Shown here in pieces: positions 35,747 to 47,294 of a stretch of DNA of 64,000 nucleotides. Where the stretch lies: NCBI GenBank assembly GCA_039720395.1, contig CM077826.1:33564687-33628686 (forward strand), in the 5' to 3' direction. Every line of letters begins with the position of its first letter. Position 1 is the first letter of the stretch. The DNA is from Liquidambar formosana. Taxonomy: Eukaryota > Streptophyta > Magnoliopsida > Saxifragales > Altingiaceae. The position numbers and the translations under genes are program-made. The notes beneath the pieces were generated by a model, which was not told the origin of the DNA, did no database searches, and was given only the letters and a program-made list of their open reading frames with translations.

Positions 35747-37945
35747 TGTCACGACCCAAATTAATTAAGCCGTGATCAATATTAAAAAAATCGATTTAAT
35801 TAAGAAAATCATTTAGGAAACACGTAGATGAAACGTGTTAGAAAACCATTATTTCAATAAAAATTTCGGTATGACCCTTTCGTAAATGGGATATATCAAG
35901 ATAAAACCTGTAAAATAATCATTAGAAATCTTTTGTCATCTATCATTGGTATCATCACATGCTAAATAAACCATATAAAGAGACCTACAAATATTAAATA
36001 TTACAAACCATAAGTTAATACACGTCCATTGCCCATTGGCCGAATACAAAGTATTTAATTTAATTAATACATAATCAAAATATTTAAAATCGTTCAAGAT
36101 CATAATAATGTTCCAAAATGATTTGACAATTAACTAAGTCTAGTCAAAGCATAACACCTCAAGGCGAGGTCTCCCGATTATGAAATCATCTGAAAAAGGT
36201 CTATAAGATATAGGAGTGAGTATAAAACTTAGTAGATATAATTTTCATATGAAAATAACCAAAACATGATAATATACCAAAATAAATCATGCTTAAAGTA
36301 CAATAATTCCATGAATGCCATGAATGATATGCGACTTTTGTCTATGTGACATATTTCATCAATTACCGACCACTCCCGTAAAAGTTTTTGCGCGGAAACG
36401 GAGGATTTAACCCAACCTCTAAGAAAATGACACAACTGTCGTCCTTACCTAGGATCATAAGTCATCTCAATTCAAGAGCACAGCAACACATCCTTTCTTA
36501 GGACCGCAAGCAGCTTAAGACCAAAAGAATAGAGAATACAGCTTAGTCCCTTGACTGCAAGTAAACCATACCCAATGATCCCTTCTGATACTTTTACCAA
36601 GTATTTAATTAAGTCCATTTCATGCCAATGAATGTCATGAGAAAACATCATGTCAATATATTCTGGAATCAACAATATATAATTATTTCATAATTATATA
36701 ACATGTTGGGTTATGTAAAGCATGTAAAATATAGACCAACAAGAATTAACATAGCATGTACACTCATGATATACTAAAATACCACATATATATCAACCTA
36801 TATACTCCCAAATGTGATATGCATAACTATAGGGTTATGTAAACTAGACCTCTCAGCCATGCATTACAAAATATACATGATAATATACTAAAAAATCATG
36901 TAAACTCACAAATAACAACAATATACATTTTTATTCAACAAATATGGGCTTATATTCTAACCCATTATCATTCCTAAGGTTAAAACCCATGAAAATTACA
37001 CCTACCTCAAGTATAATGTGCAAAACATGGAGAAAATGTGCTGGGAGGGTTGAATCCAAGCTTAAGATGAAAAATAAGCTCCAAGCTCTGCAAATCACTC
37101 TTGATCAACAAACCACACGTGGTAGAAGGTGAATCCAACCCTTAGAAAGTTTTCCCAAGCATCAAAGTGAGGTGAGAGAGTAGAAAACCCACTCATGCAA
37201 GAGAAAAATGTGATTTTCTCTCTTCAAACAAGCTTTTCTATCTCCTCTCTCTCTCCTCTCTCCCTCTTTCTCTCTCTAAGTATTTTGAAACGAAAATGGA
37301 TGAAGTGCATGAGCAAAGTTGAGCTTAAGGGGTTATAAAAGGATTCAGGAACACAAGCGTCATTTAACGCGACTAAAAAAATTTGCAATCTACTATACCC
37401 TGATCGATCGGGGTCTAAGGCCCGATTAATCGGACCATGGCAGAACCCAAATTGTTTATCCGTTGTACCTCCGATCGATCGGCCTATACCAGAAAGGCCC
37501 AATGAGAAATGCAAATGTGTATAAACACCTACAGCATTGACCACTACCTTATGTTCGTTCAAAACATTTAAGTAAATGGAGAATAAAATCATTTACTTTA
37601 AGTTATTTAATAAAAATAAGCAAACAACCCCTCATTTGAATCCAAATAAAATATCAAAAAAATCAAATTCTAAGTATATCAAAATCTCATTTTCATGTTT
37701 TAGTACAAAATCCGTCTCCCGACAAAATTTTCAAAAACAAACATGTGAGGAAATCAATTGAAGCATGATAATAAAATCCCATAAAATTACAAATGTCTTA
37801 TAATAATATAAATTTTCATTACCGCTAAAAATTATCTTTAAAAATAAAAATTTATCAAAATTCATTTTTTCCCAACACTTAATCAATTTTATGTGGTCTA
37901 AAAATGTGAAATCACAAACGCATCAAAATCATGTACATGCAATGC
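35747..37945 (-). mobile_element. Family B LTR, copy 3
   Basis: It starts TGTCACGACCCAAATTAATT, almost the same as copy 1 at 5920, and keeps the family order: short-repeat block (36370-36560), CT-rich tract (37235-37280), palindromes (37398-37482), then the CCGTCTCCCGACA and TTTTTCCCAACACTTA blocks shared with copy 2. The usual GGGTGTTACA end was not found, so the right end (about 37945) is approximate and probably eroded; no clean target duplication could be set. No internal coding region is present. Confidence 0.72.
37398..37482 (-). promoter_or_regulatory. CCGATCGATCGG palindromes in family B U3 (copy 3)
   Basis: Palindromes are centred at 37405.5 (TGATCGATCG), 37427.5 (CCGATTAATCGG) and 37476.5 (CCGATCGATCGG). 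The intervals are 22 and 49 bp, total 71. These are exactly the intervals of the copia LTR array (47805-47978), with a different sequence word. The slot is the same as in copies 1 and 2. Confidence 0.72.
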
Positions 37946-38966
37946 CCATGCATGACAATACTCAACAAAACAACTAATATACTTGCAAACCGTGTATTAA
38001 AGGTGAGATTATCCTAATTAAATGACACGGGCATTATGATGCACATAAAAATCCCTGCCCCACCCTTCTTGCTAAAACCCATGCCATTTGATTTGCGAAA
38101 GCCATTTAACTTGCCATTCACTTGACCGCTCTTATTGTTGAAAGTCGAAATCCATTTCACTGATGTGTTTCTAATTGATGCATCCATGGCATTCAAACGC
38201 TCATAAATTCGTAGCATTTATGACCTTTTTCTTACTTGCAGCTGACACCATTTTTAAATTTTTAGGATTCCAAAATGGTATGTGAGATAATCAACAATCG
38301 TCAGATCTATAATTTTCTCCAAATCTATTTTTTTTTATATGTCTACATAGAGGAGAGAAGAGGTGTTGTGCTACTCTTCAAAGCATAAGGTCACTAGTGA
38401 GGATGAACAATTAGATCTATGATGAACAGTCACCGGCGAGGATGAATGAGGAAATGCCAAACTTGAAACAAAGGAATTAATTGGTTGTCCACTTCTTCAA
38501 TTTTTTGTTTTTTCATTTTCATTTTTTGTTTTTGCTTACAGTGTTTGATTTAAAAATTAAGGAAAAAACAAAATTTGGCTGGAAAAAATGGAGTTGGCCG
38601 GAGTAGGGGAATTCATGTACATGCCCATAGTTGAGATGGAACCAGAGAATAAGGGTATAGTTGTCCAAAGTGCTTTTTGTTATTTTAGTTGAGCATTTTC
38701 AAAAAGTTGGGTGGAGTTTGAGGTTTTAGCTAATTATAGGATTTTCTGGACAAATGCCTAACAATTACATAATAAAACTTCATTGTAATATGTATATATA
38801 TATTGTTTATACTTAAAATATATTAAAAAAAAGATTAGCCACCCCAACTAAAAATTCTTGACTGCGCCCCTAGTGGATATTGTTCATATTGGTTTCACTT
38901 GAAGTGAATAATTAATTTTCGTTATATATGAAATTTAGCCAAATCGTGCAAAAGAGTGCAAAGTAC

Positions 38967-39240
38967 TAGGGGTGCAAATCAGTCCGGGCCAGTCCAATCT
39001 AGAGGTGTTTCAGGACTTGACTGAACTAATTCGGGATCTCAAAATTTGTCCCGGAACTGGACCAATTTAAGCCTTGGACCGGGATCGGGACCGGACCAAA
39101 ATTTTCAATCTGGGCCCGGTCCGGTTCTCATTTTTTTTTTTTTCTTTTTTTTGGGTAAAAGGTAAGAAATTTATTGAATAAGTATTATTATTCATTGAAA
39201 AATACTTATTTATGGAGTATAATACATTAATATTAACATA

Positions 39241-39294
<54 letters not shown>

Positions 39295-39414
39295 TATATT
39301 TGGAATTCGGGAAATCGGTCTAGTCCGATTCTAAAACCCCCTAAACCATTGACCGGACCGAATTAATTGGATCTGTCTACTCCTCGGGTCTACCCGAACC
39401 ATTTTACACCCCTA
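38967..39414. mobile_element. hAT-type MITE
   Basis: Inverted ends TAGGGGTGCAAA and TTTACACCCCTA are flanked by 8-bp duplications CAAAGTAC (38959-38966) and CAGAGTAC (39415-39422) with one mismatch. The 448-bp element is non-coding and contains a (TA)n run at about 39243-39292. An 8-bp TSD with TAGGG ends identifies the hAT superfamily. Confidence 0.75.
39243..39292. repeat. (TA)n microsatellite
   Basis: About 50 bp of alternating T and A inside the MITE. Confidence 0.9.
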
Positions 39415-39422
39415 CAGAGTAC

Positions 39423-40290
39423 TACATTCAAGGACTAGACTCCATTTATTATTATTAGGGAATATTATTTTTTATTATTTTTAATTTTTGTGGGTGGGTT
39501 TGCTTTGGTTTGGAGGATGGGAGTTGTACTGGTTATCAATTCATGAATTGAAATTTACACACTCATTATCTTTTACATTAGCCGATAAACATCAATAAAG
39601 TGAGCATACAGGGACGAGTAGGGATATGGCAAAAGTGACATGATTTAATTTCGTAGAAATTCATCCTTATCGCCGGCCCCATATCCATATATGACAATAA
39701 TTAATTAATTGATTAATTAATTAGGATAAGGTCCGTGCTGATTGAAATATTCACTGTTATATGACTTTTTGCTCCTTTGGAAAGTGTGGTCTTCTTTTCA
39801 TTAAAAACGTGCATGCAATATTATTAATTATGGGTAGATTCAATGGATCAGATTTAGGATTATACTAATTGTCAAGAATGTTAGTCAGCACTGCTACGAA
39901 GTAAAATAGGAAGAAAGGAATAGATTGGTCACCTACTTTCTTGCTCACATTGGTTTCTTACATTTTGGGAGGCTGCTCTAGACTCTTTAACTCATATTTT
40001 GACCTGCTGGTTCCATCCATTTACCATTATGTGTCAGTTCTTTCACAATATATTTATTCTAGAAAATCAACATGGGAATAGGATGCATGGGTTTGCGAGT
40101 ATACTGTGCATTGCGTGGGACTAGATTGAGCCAAAATCTCACTGAGAGTAGACATGGAATACCTATATACATTTGGCAAAAAAGAAAAAATTGCAATAAC
40201 TTGGTTATTTAATTTCTCCAACTAGTTTTATGGGTTGATTCGCATCTATAAACTGGTGCTATAGTAGTACTATCTTGCACTTAATCCTGC
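39423..40290. other. No gene or repeat recognised
   Basis: AT-rich unique-looking sequence without ORFs or repeat ends that I can identify. Confidence 0.4.
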
Positions 40291-40592
40291 ATATTAGGCA
40301 GGGCGGGCTCTGAGTTTTCGGAGGCCTCAAGCGAACTAAAAAAATGAAGCCCCTTTATACATATTCACACACCCAAAAAAAAAAAAAAAAATTCTAAGTA
40401 CTCACAAATTTTTTTTTTCGGCTATCAACTCAAAGTTTTCTTGCCTTTATAATTACCAATATTTGCTTATATAAATCAAGGTAATAAAAAATCATTAGAA
40501 GAACCTTAAAAGATATAATTCATACTTCTTGCTTCATAACTTAGCAAAATTCATTGTTACAATAAAAAAAATACACAAAACAAAATCTAAAG

Positions 40593-40815
40593 TTATAATA
40601 CCAAAAAACAAAAAACCAAATGCAATGAAGTATCATTAAACATTACTCTTCTCATATTTTGAGTTACAAAATTACTAATCAAGCTTGAACAATCAAGTTT
40701 TTTTACCATATCATTTTCAATGGCTAACATAGCTAACCTAGGCAATCGATCTTGTGACATGGTTGACCAAATGTAAGATTTGATCAACTTCAACTTTGAA
40801 AAATTGAACTGAGAT
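40593..40815 (-). pseudogene. hAT transposase C-terminal fragment
   Basis: The fragment shows the family pattern SYxxSTMSQxRLxxLAxLxIEN...KLDxxxLIxxFxxxxxRR around residues 4-50 of the open stretch. In full-length proteins this C-terminal helix-rich segment holds the dimerisation surface. There is no catalytic DDE part, and upstream sequence is lost, so it cannot act as a transposase. The ORF then runs on into non-conserved sequence. Confidence 0.7.
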
Positions 40816-40900
40816 AAGGGGGAGTGAGATAGAGAAGAGAGGATTTTTTTTAGGTTTTTTTAGATCTGATTATGATCTCAGATATGATTGTTTAGAAGTA

Positions 40901-41305
40901 GGGAACTGCTATTGCAACACCACTTTTTTATCACCCCCCATCCTTTAGATTTTTAAGATTATATGCAAAATATAAAAGGTTTTTATGAAAAACGGCTATG
41001 TCGTCCACTAGAAAACATCATTTTGAACAACTTTTTAGAAGAAATTTTTTCCAAAATATATCGTTTAATTAGATTTTTTTAGCCATTTATAGCCTTTATT
41101 TCAGTTTTTGCCAAAAAGCCTACTTAAATGATAGATTTTGGAAAAACTTTCTTCTATAAAGTTGTTCAAAATGATGTTTTCTAGTAAACAGTGCGGCCAG
41201 TTTTTTTAAAAACCTTTTATATTTTGCATAAGATCTTAAAAACCAAAACAAAAGGGGAGAGGGGTTTGATAAATAAAAAAAAATGGGGTTGCAATAGTTG
41301 TTCCC
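40901..41305. mobile_element. Mutator-like foldback MITE
   Basis: The ends GGGAACTGCTATTGCAAC and GTTGCAATAGTTGTTCCC are inverted. Long inner arms also pair, e.g. CTAGAAAACATCATTTTGAA (41010-41029) with TTCAAAATGATGTTTTCTAG (41167-41186). It is flanked by 9-bp duplications TTAGAAGTA (40892-40900) and TTAGAGGTA (41306-41314) with one mismatch; 9 bp is the Mutator class length. A relative lies at about 42350-42745. Confidence 0.75.
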
Positions 41306-41532
41306 TTAGAGGTAATGCTTTTAAATTTTTTGTTTGAATCTTAGACTTATTCTTTGGGCTAGACTTGGACCGTTAGATTTGGTTTTGAGGCCTCCTTTAC
41401 AATTATTACATTTTTCTTTTCTTAAGCTATCTAAGGTATATTGGTATTGGATGCCCCTTTTTTCACCCAAAAAAACTGGTGCCCTAAGAAGCCACTTTGA
41501 AAATTTATACTCAGGGCCGACCCTGATATCAA

Positions 41533-42232
41533 GGACTTGCAGTCAACAACAACAACAACAACATTGGAGTATATTTCATAGGCCGAATTTATACAAGAAA
41601 GGATGGCATGGATAGCATTTGTGGGTCATAGAAATGTGGGACAGGTAGCATTTTCTTTTAACACTTGTAATAGTTTTGGCCTCTGGGTAATTGATGCCCC
41701 ACAAAGGAGTACGTGGAAAGTCAAAACCAATTCATTTGGCCTTTTTATAAATAAATAAAAATTAACAATTATAGGTGTTTTAGGTCTTAATTTTGCCAAA
41801 GTTTGAGCCTAGACTAATCTCTTAATGATTCATATAAAGACATTATACCCAAAACTTGATTACTCAATCAATTCCACAAACATTAATATGCACATTCTGC
41901 TTCTTGAGATGTAACTCTTTGAAAACATTGGTCTACCCCTCAAATTTATGTAAAGTTGTATCCAATGACCATAGTGCATCACATGGGACCTTTTGAATTG
42001 GCAATGCATGTGCTCCCATATGATATGAATCTTGCTTGAACCATTCTTTTTATTTAATGTGCTCCCGTAGGTAATTGTCCTTTTAGATAAATGGAGTGGT
42101 TGCGAGGTCTAGCCGGTGGGTCGAGGAGTCAAGATAGGCGACATAGTTTGAGTTATAGGGCTTGAGTATTGAATATTGATATGTCCTATAAAAGATCTAA
42201 TCACACCATTATTTGTCCCTCGCAACACTACC
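41533..42232. other. No gene seen
   Basis: Apart from a short (CAA)n run near 41543-41561, nothing is recognisable. Confidence 0.4.
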
Positions 42233-42349
42233 CATGCGTCCAGGGTTGGTTTTTATTTTTTGGGGCTTTTAGGCAAACTTTTAAAATAAGGCTTTCTGTA
42301 TATACTAAAAAAGAAAAAGTTCTAAGGATTCAAATCTTTTGGTTTTTTT

Positions 42350-42745
42350 TTAGTACCAACATAAAGTTTATTTGCACATCTAATTTTAATTTTTTAAAAT
42401 TTTAAGAAAATATAAAAAGCTTTTAAGAAAACTGGTTGTGTTGTTCACTAGAAAACATCATTTTGAACAACTTTGTAGAAGAAAGTTTTTCCAAATTTTT
42501 TTCATTTAAGTGGACTTTTTGGCTAAAAATTAAACAAAGACGATAAATGACCAAAAAATCCACTTAGATGATAGATTTTAGAAAACATTATTTTGTAAAA
42601 TTATTCAAAATGATGTTTTCTAGTGGGACCATTTAACCAATTTTTATAAAACAAAAAAACCTTTTATATTTTTTTTGTAAAACCTTGATAAATAAAAATT
42701 ATTGAGGTATGCAAATAAAATTGAGGGGTTGCAATATGCCAATAA
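42350..42745. mobile_element. Decayed Mutator-like foldback MITE
   Basis: It carries the same inner arms as the element at 40901-41305: CTAGAAAACATCATTTTGAA (42450-42469) and the inverse TTCAAAATGATGTTTTCTAG near 42606-42625, then GGGGTTGCAATA near its right end. The outer limits are approximate and no duplication was identified. Confidence 0.6.
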
Positions 42746-42868
42746 CTACTTATTTGAAAAAAAATAAAAAATTAAACCTACTGCAAGGGTTAATCCTAAA
42801 ATAGGACTCTCATTTTTTATCCAAATTGTAAGCCCTAGGCGACCTCCTTACTCGCTTAGACTCAAAAC

Positions 42869-43671
42869 TAGGGGTGTTCATGGTTTTGGTTAAAACCGAA
42901 AACCAAACCGAACCAAACCAAACCAGTCAGTTTGGTTTGGTTTTTTTGTCATTAGGTTTGGTTTTGGTTTCAATTTTAGAAAACCGAATTAAATTGGTGT
43001 GGTTTTGGTTTTCATGTTTAAAAAACCAAACCAAACCGAAAAAACCAAAAAAAATATTATATATATATAATTTTATATATTACATATTGAACTTAGTTTG
43101 TAAATTTTCAATTCTAATAAGGGAAGAATAGGTAATGGATTCAAAATAAACTTAGTTTGTAAATTTTCTATTATAATAAGGGTAGAATAAGTAATAGATT
43201 CAAAATAGTAGTACACTATTGAAAGAAAGACGTTTGGAATGGGCTTGTTTTTGTAGATTTTAATTTTCTTCTTGTTTTTTCTTTGTTAGATTGGCATGTA
43301 TTAAACTAGCTATTAATGTTGTGTGAGATATTGGCACCTATTATATTAGAGATTTGAACTTGGATTTACATAAGTCAATACTTTTCCATTTTGATATAAT
43401 GTTTAATGCTTTTTTTGGTTGTTAATGTAATGATTTTATTAAAAATATTTTTATTTGGAGTTTGGCTTGTTATTTTTTCCATTTTCAATTATTTGTTGCT
43501 ACTTGATAAGATAAAACCAAAACCGAACTGAACCAAACCGAAATTTTATGGTTTGGTTTGGTTTGGTTTTTTTATAGTATGGTTTGGTTTTGGTTTGGGG
43601 AAAAAAAAAAAAACCGAAGTATAATGATTTGGTTTGAAATTTACCCTAAAACCGGACCATGAACACCCCTA
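42869..43671. mobile_element. hAT-type MITE with perfect 8-bp duplication
   Basis: Ends TAGGGGTGTTCATGG and CCATGAACACCCCTA (with a few mismatches further in) are flanked by identical CTCAAAAC (42861-42868 and 43672-43679). The interior has GGTTTGG/CCAAACC-rich inverted arms and a 59-bp tandem duplication (about 43091-43208). It is non-coding, 803 bp. The perfect TSD makes it the youngest layer here. Confidence 0.85.
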
Positions 43672-43696
43672 CTCAAAACCCGGCCCTGCAAGCGTT

Positions 43697-44004
43697 CAAG
43701 CCTCTTAGGCGATGATTGTACCTTACGAGGCTCCACCATATCTAAACATTAGTTATGGAGTCTCAATACACTTCACTCACACGGTTTTCTGAATTTCATT
43801 ACAATATATTTATTTTAATCTTGTAAGGGTTCTCGAGGGAAGTTGTGATGTTAATTTTGGTCCATAGAGTCTCACTCATTTTACGAAAGTAATTTGCATT
43901 TGTAGTATAATGGTATCTAAGAAGGATTATATTAAGGTGTGAATTATTCGAGGGTTGCATCTTTTACAATGTAACCAAAAAATATAAATATAAATCAATA
44001 TATA
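43697..44004. other. No gene seen
   Basis: No ORF or repeat end recognised, apart from a weak tRNA-like word pair that I rejected. Confidence 0.4.
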
Positions 44005-44008
44005 TATA

Positions 44009-44190
44009 TAGGATGATGATCAGGTAAGCACGTGCTAATATAACTTATATCAACACCCATATTGGGAGTTGTAGCTTGTGCATTAATGGGATATGAGATA
44101 CATTGAACCAATGCAAGGGGTACAACCCCCAAATCCCAATGCATGGTGCTGATATAACTTATATCAACACGTGCTAATAGGAACATAACC

Positions 44191-44223
<33 letters not shown>

Positions 44224-44390
44224 GATGATCAGATAAGCACGTGCTACTATAATTTATATCAACACCTGCATTAGAATTTGTACTTCGTGCATTAGTGGGT
44301 TACGGAGTACATTAAGCCAATACAAGGGATACAACCTCCAATGCATGGTGTTGATATAACTTATATCAACATGTACTAACCTGATCAGGA

Positions 44391-44395
<5 letters not shown>
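44009..44395. repeat. Two tandem copies of an inverted-repeat element with microsatellites
   Basis: Unit 1 (about 44009-44186) and unit 2 (about 44222-44390) share AGCACGTGCTA...TTATATCAACAC at the left and GATATAACTTATATCAACA at the right. Each unit has inverted ends and they are separated by a (GT)n run (44193-44218). A (TA)n run follows (about 44393-44440). This looks like a short MITE duplicated together with microsatellite DNA. Its class is unknown. Confidence 0.6.
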
Positions 44396-44440
<45 letters not shown>

Positions 44441-44442
<2 letters not shown>

Positions 44443-44785
44443 TATACACACACACTAGTTGTTGCACGCGTACGTTACACATGGTTTTTTGTTTATTTTA
44501 TTGTGAGAAAAAGTTACCTTTAAACACCATGCTATCATACCTAGGGTTATGTTTTTTTTGTTTCTTAAGAGAAATGAAGCTGTAAATTTTAAGTTCATTA
44601 ATACAATAGTGAAAAATAAACATATTCAATTGAACATTTATGCATTAAATATAATAGTATCAATTATATGTAATTTTTCTACTGCATAATTACAAAAGCA
44701 GAAATATCAATAACATATTGCATAAATATAGGAGGCAGAAAAAAATGCTCATCTGCAATAAAATATTTTAAAAGAAATAACATAC
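44441..44785. other. Unassigned AT-rich sequence; left flank of a family A LTR
   Basis: Nothing recognised. The last five bases, CATAC (44781-44785), are the target duplication of the next element. Confidence 0.5.
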
Positions 44786-47236
44786 TGTGAACCCTGAAAA
44801 CCGCATTGCTGGGCCTACGTGGTTTGAAAAGGGAGTCGCCACCTCATTTTTTAAAAGAAACAAGGAAAACCCTAAAATGTTTTATTTTCCAAAACAAGTG
44901 ACTCCATATTTAAAAATGGTAAGGCAAAAGTCTTTTGAAAATCAAAGATTGTGAATTCGGAAGTTAAGTTACAATATGGGAAGGTTCTAAATAAAGCCTA
45001 TAGGCACCCATATCGCCCTAGACGGTCTCTTAATTTAATTGGGCTAAATTAAAGTCTTAAACACACATGAATAATCAATTATCATCACAAAACAGCATGC
45101 ATATCATCCATTCATTCATCTACATAAGCAAATAAATAAAGGAAACAAAAAAGAGAGAAAGGGGGAAAAGGAAACCTAGGATACTTAGTATCTTAGGGTG
45201 GACTTGAACATCACGAAGAGCGCCTATGTACCATGTATAGAAATATATAGATCAAAGTCCACGTAGTACGAATGGGAATAGGTTTATAACCTAATAGAGG
45301 CCTATGGTAAACCCTAAATTTCCTTTTACAAAATACTAGAAGTTTCTAAAGATAAAGTGATTCTCAAAAGATCCTTAGAAAATATGGAATTTCAATAAAG
45401 ATAGAAACTTTCATTTGAAAAGGAATTTTTTTGTAAAAGAAACTATAGAGGCATACCATATCCCCCTATTAGAAAATAACCCTAGGAGGGAGAAGGGAAA
45501 GTTTTAAGGAAGGAAAGGTGAATTAGGGCACTTTCAAACCTTACTTACCTTAAGCAAAAGCAACCTGTCAAAATAAGCACCTTATTTCATAAGGTAATTA
45601 CTTTATTTGCAAGATTTCATCTTGCAATAACCAAAATAATCACCCCACATTGGTGAGGTAATTGCACCTGTCATATCCCACTTTCTATGGGTTTGTACCT
45701 ATCAAGTACATGCAATTTGCATACAATATACACCAAAAATATCAACAAACCAAGCTAGTTTCCAACCAAGCAATTATCATGCTAAAACATAGGCAACCAC
45801 ATGCTCAAAACATAACAATAATGACAACAAACAAATCTGGACAGAATTGAAATAAGGTCTACAATTACCCATAAGTCATGTGAATAACACGAATCATGAA
45901 CTAATATAAACCCTAATTCAGCCCTATATGCAATGACATGCAAAAAAACCCTAAAATCAACTATCATGAATGCAAAAATTATCATAGTTACTTAATATAC
46001 AGTACATATACAGCAACTATGAAGATAAACCAAAAAAAAAAATCCTAAACTACCATGCTATATGCAATTTTCCTAAGACAAGGATGATAAAAACCCTAGA
46101 ATCACAATTGTGCTTAAAATCACATAAAATAATCCTCTAGCATGCAAAACTACTCATGAATAACATCTTAATCATGCATATTAACTAATAGAAGTGTCAA
46201 CTCATGATAAAAATGCATGCTTGAACATGAAATATAGCTATTCTAAGCAAAACCTCAGTTTTCAACACAATAGAAACCCTAGAATTGCAACCATGCATTA
46301 AATCACATAAAACAACTCCCTAGCATGCAAAACTAACCATAAACAACATTCAAATCATGCATATTAACTAATAAAAGTATCAACGCATGATAAAAATGTA
46401 AGCTTGAATATGAAATAATGCTATTCTAAGCATAAACCCTATTTCAGCATAATAGAAACCCTAGAATCATAAACTCATATAAAATGACATGGAATAACAT
46501 TATGACATGCATAACTAACCATGAATGACATTCTTATCACATATATTAACCAGTAAAAGTATCAATATATGATAAAAATCAAAACTTGAACATGAAATAA
46601 TGCTATTCTAAGTATGAACCCTATTTCAGCACAATAGAAACCCTAGAATCCTGGGGCCCAATTGTGCATTATATCACATGAAATAATCCAACTACATGCA
46701 AAACTCATCATGAATAATATTTAAACCATGTATATTAACCATTAAAAGCATCAACACATGATAAAAATACTAACTTAAACATGCATTAGAACTATTCTAA
46801 GTGAAACCCTAATTTCAGCATAAAGGGAATAGAGATATACCTATGGTGGAGTTCTCTTGCTGCTGTAGAGTCTTCTTCTCCTCTTATGAACAGCTGGAAA
46901 CACTCTCCTTTAAGCCTCCTAGCAAAACTCCAGCCCTCTTTCAAGCTCTCTCTCTATCTCTCACTCAACAATTAGATTAAAATGCCTTAAAGATGGCTGT
47001 AATTGCCTTAAGTGCCTCCTCTAGTGCTGAAGTATAGGGGGTATTTATAGGGTTTGAGGGAAATCCGTCAATGGTTGGGATTAAAACCCTAGATATTGAT
47101 CCAAGGGTCCTTAGAGACTTCCTTGGAGCTCAAGTAGGTCAATTAGGGTTAAAAATAAGGTGAAATGGCGGCTGGAGGCAAAATAGTTTGAGAAAATAGG
47201 GAGGGATCCGCTTCAGCACTCAAAAAAGGAAAGTGG

Positions 47237-47294
47237 CTCGGGTGACCACCCAGGCCCAGGCGGCTAGCTGCCCAGGCCTGGGTGGTCACCCGAG
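47237..47294 (-). promoter_or_regulatory. Palindrome cluster in family A U3 (copy 4)
   Basis: Outer arms CTCGGGTGACCACC (47237-47250) and GGTGGTCACCCGAG (47281-47294) are perfect. The inner GGCTAGCTGCC is centred at 47265.5. The centres are 20 and 20 bp apart; the copy has one unit fewer than the one at 13039-13117. The copia target site begins at the next base. Confidence 0.7.

Larger units (their letters stand above)
35521..38762. mobile_element. Element with long (~100 bp) inverted ends, possibly Mutator-like
   Basis: The left arm (about 35521-35618) and right arm (about 38661-38760) are inverted copies. For example CCTCAAACTCCACCCAAC at 35553-35570 pairs with GTTGGGTGGAGTTTGAGG at 38706-38723. 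Flanks AATAATTAG and AACAATTAC are a possible degenerate 9-bp duplication. The inside holds a GAA microsatellite (35675-35709), a family B LTR and about 700 bp of unassigned sequence. No transposase was seen, so it would be non-autonomous. Long terminal inverted repeats suit Mutator-like elements; the class is inferred. Confidence 0.55.
40299..41524 (-). mobile_element. hAT transposon remnant with transposase C-terminus
   Basis: Inverted ends CAGGGCGGGCTCTGAG (40299-40314) and CTCAGGGCCGACCCTG (41509-41524) are flanked by ATATTAGG and ATATCAAG, a degenerate 8-bp duplication (6 of 8). On the minus strand 40593-40810 encodes KLKLIKSYIWSTMSQDRL followed by AMLAIENDMVKKLD. This is the C-terminal dimerisation region of plant hAT transposases of the zinc-finger MYM-type-1-like group. 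The rest of the transposase is deleted, and a foldback MITE has inserted at 40901-41305. Confidence 0.75.
42241..43688. mobile_element. hAT-type element with two MITEs nested inside
   Basis: Ends CAGGGTTGGTTTT (42241) and AAAACCCGGCCCTG (to 43688) are inverted, and flanks CATGCGTC (42233-42240) and CAAGCGTT (43689-43696) match at 6 of 8 bases, suiting a hAT insertion. Inside are a decayed relative of the Mutator-like foldback MITE (about 42350-42745) and a well-kept hAT MITE (42869-43671). No transposase sequence was recognised. Confidence 0.6.

Noticed and set aside
38014..38217. 67-codon minus-strand ORF beginning MLRIYERLNAMDASIR
   Set aside because: It has an ATG but no family I can name with confidence, no visible leader or partner exon, and lies inside a transposon-like segment.
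43911..43970. tRNA-like A and B box words (TAGTATAATGGTA, ATTCGAGGGTTGC)
   Set aside because: No cloverleaf pairing or tail of a SINE could be found; spacing and sequence are too far from a tRNA.
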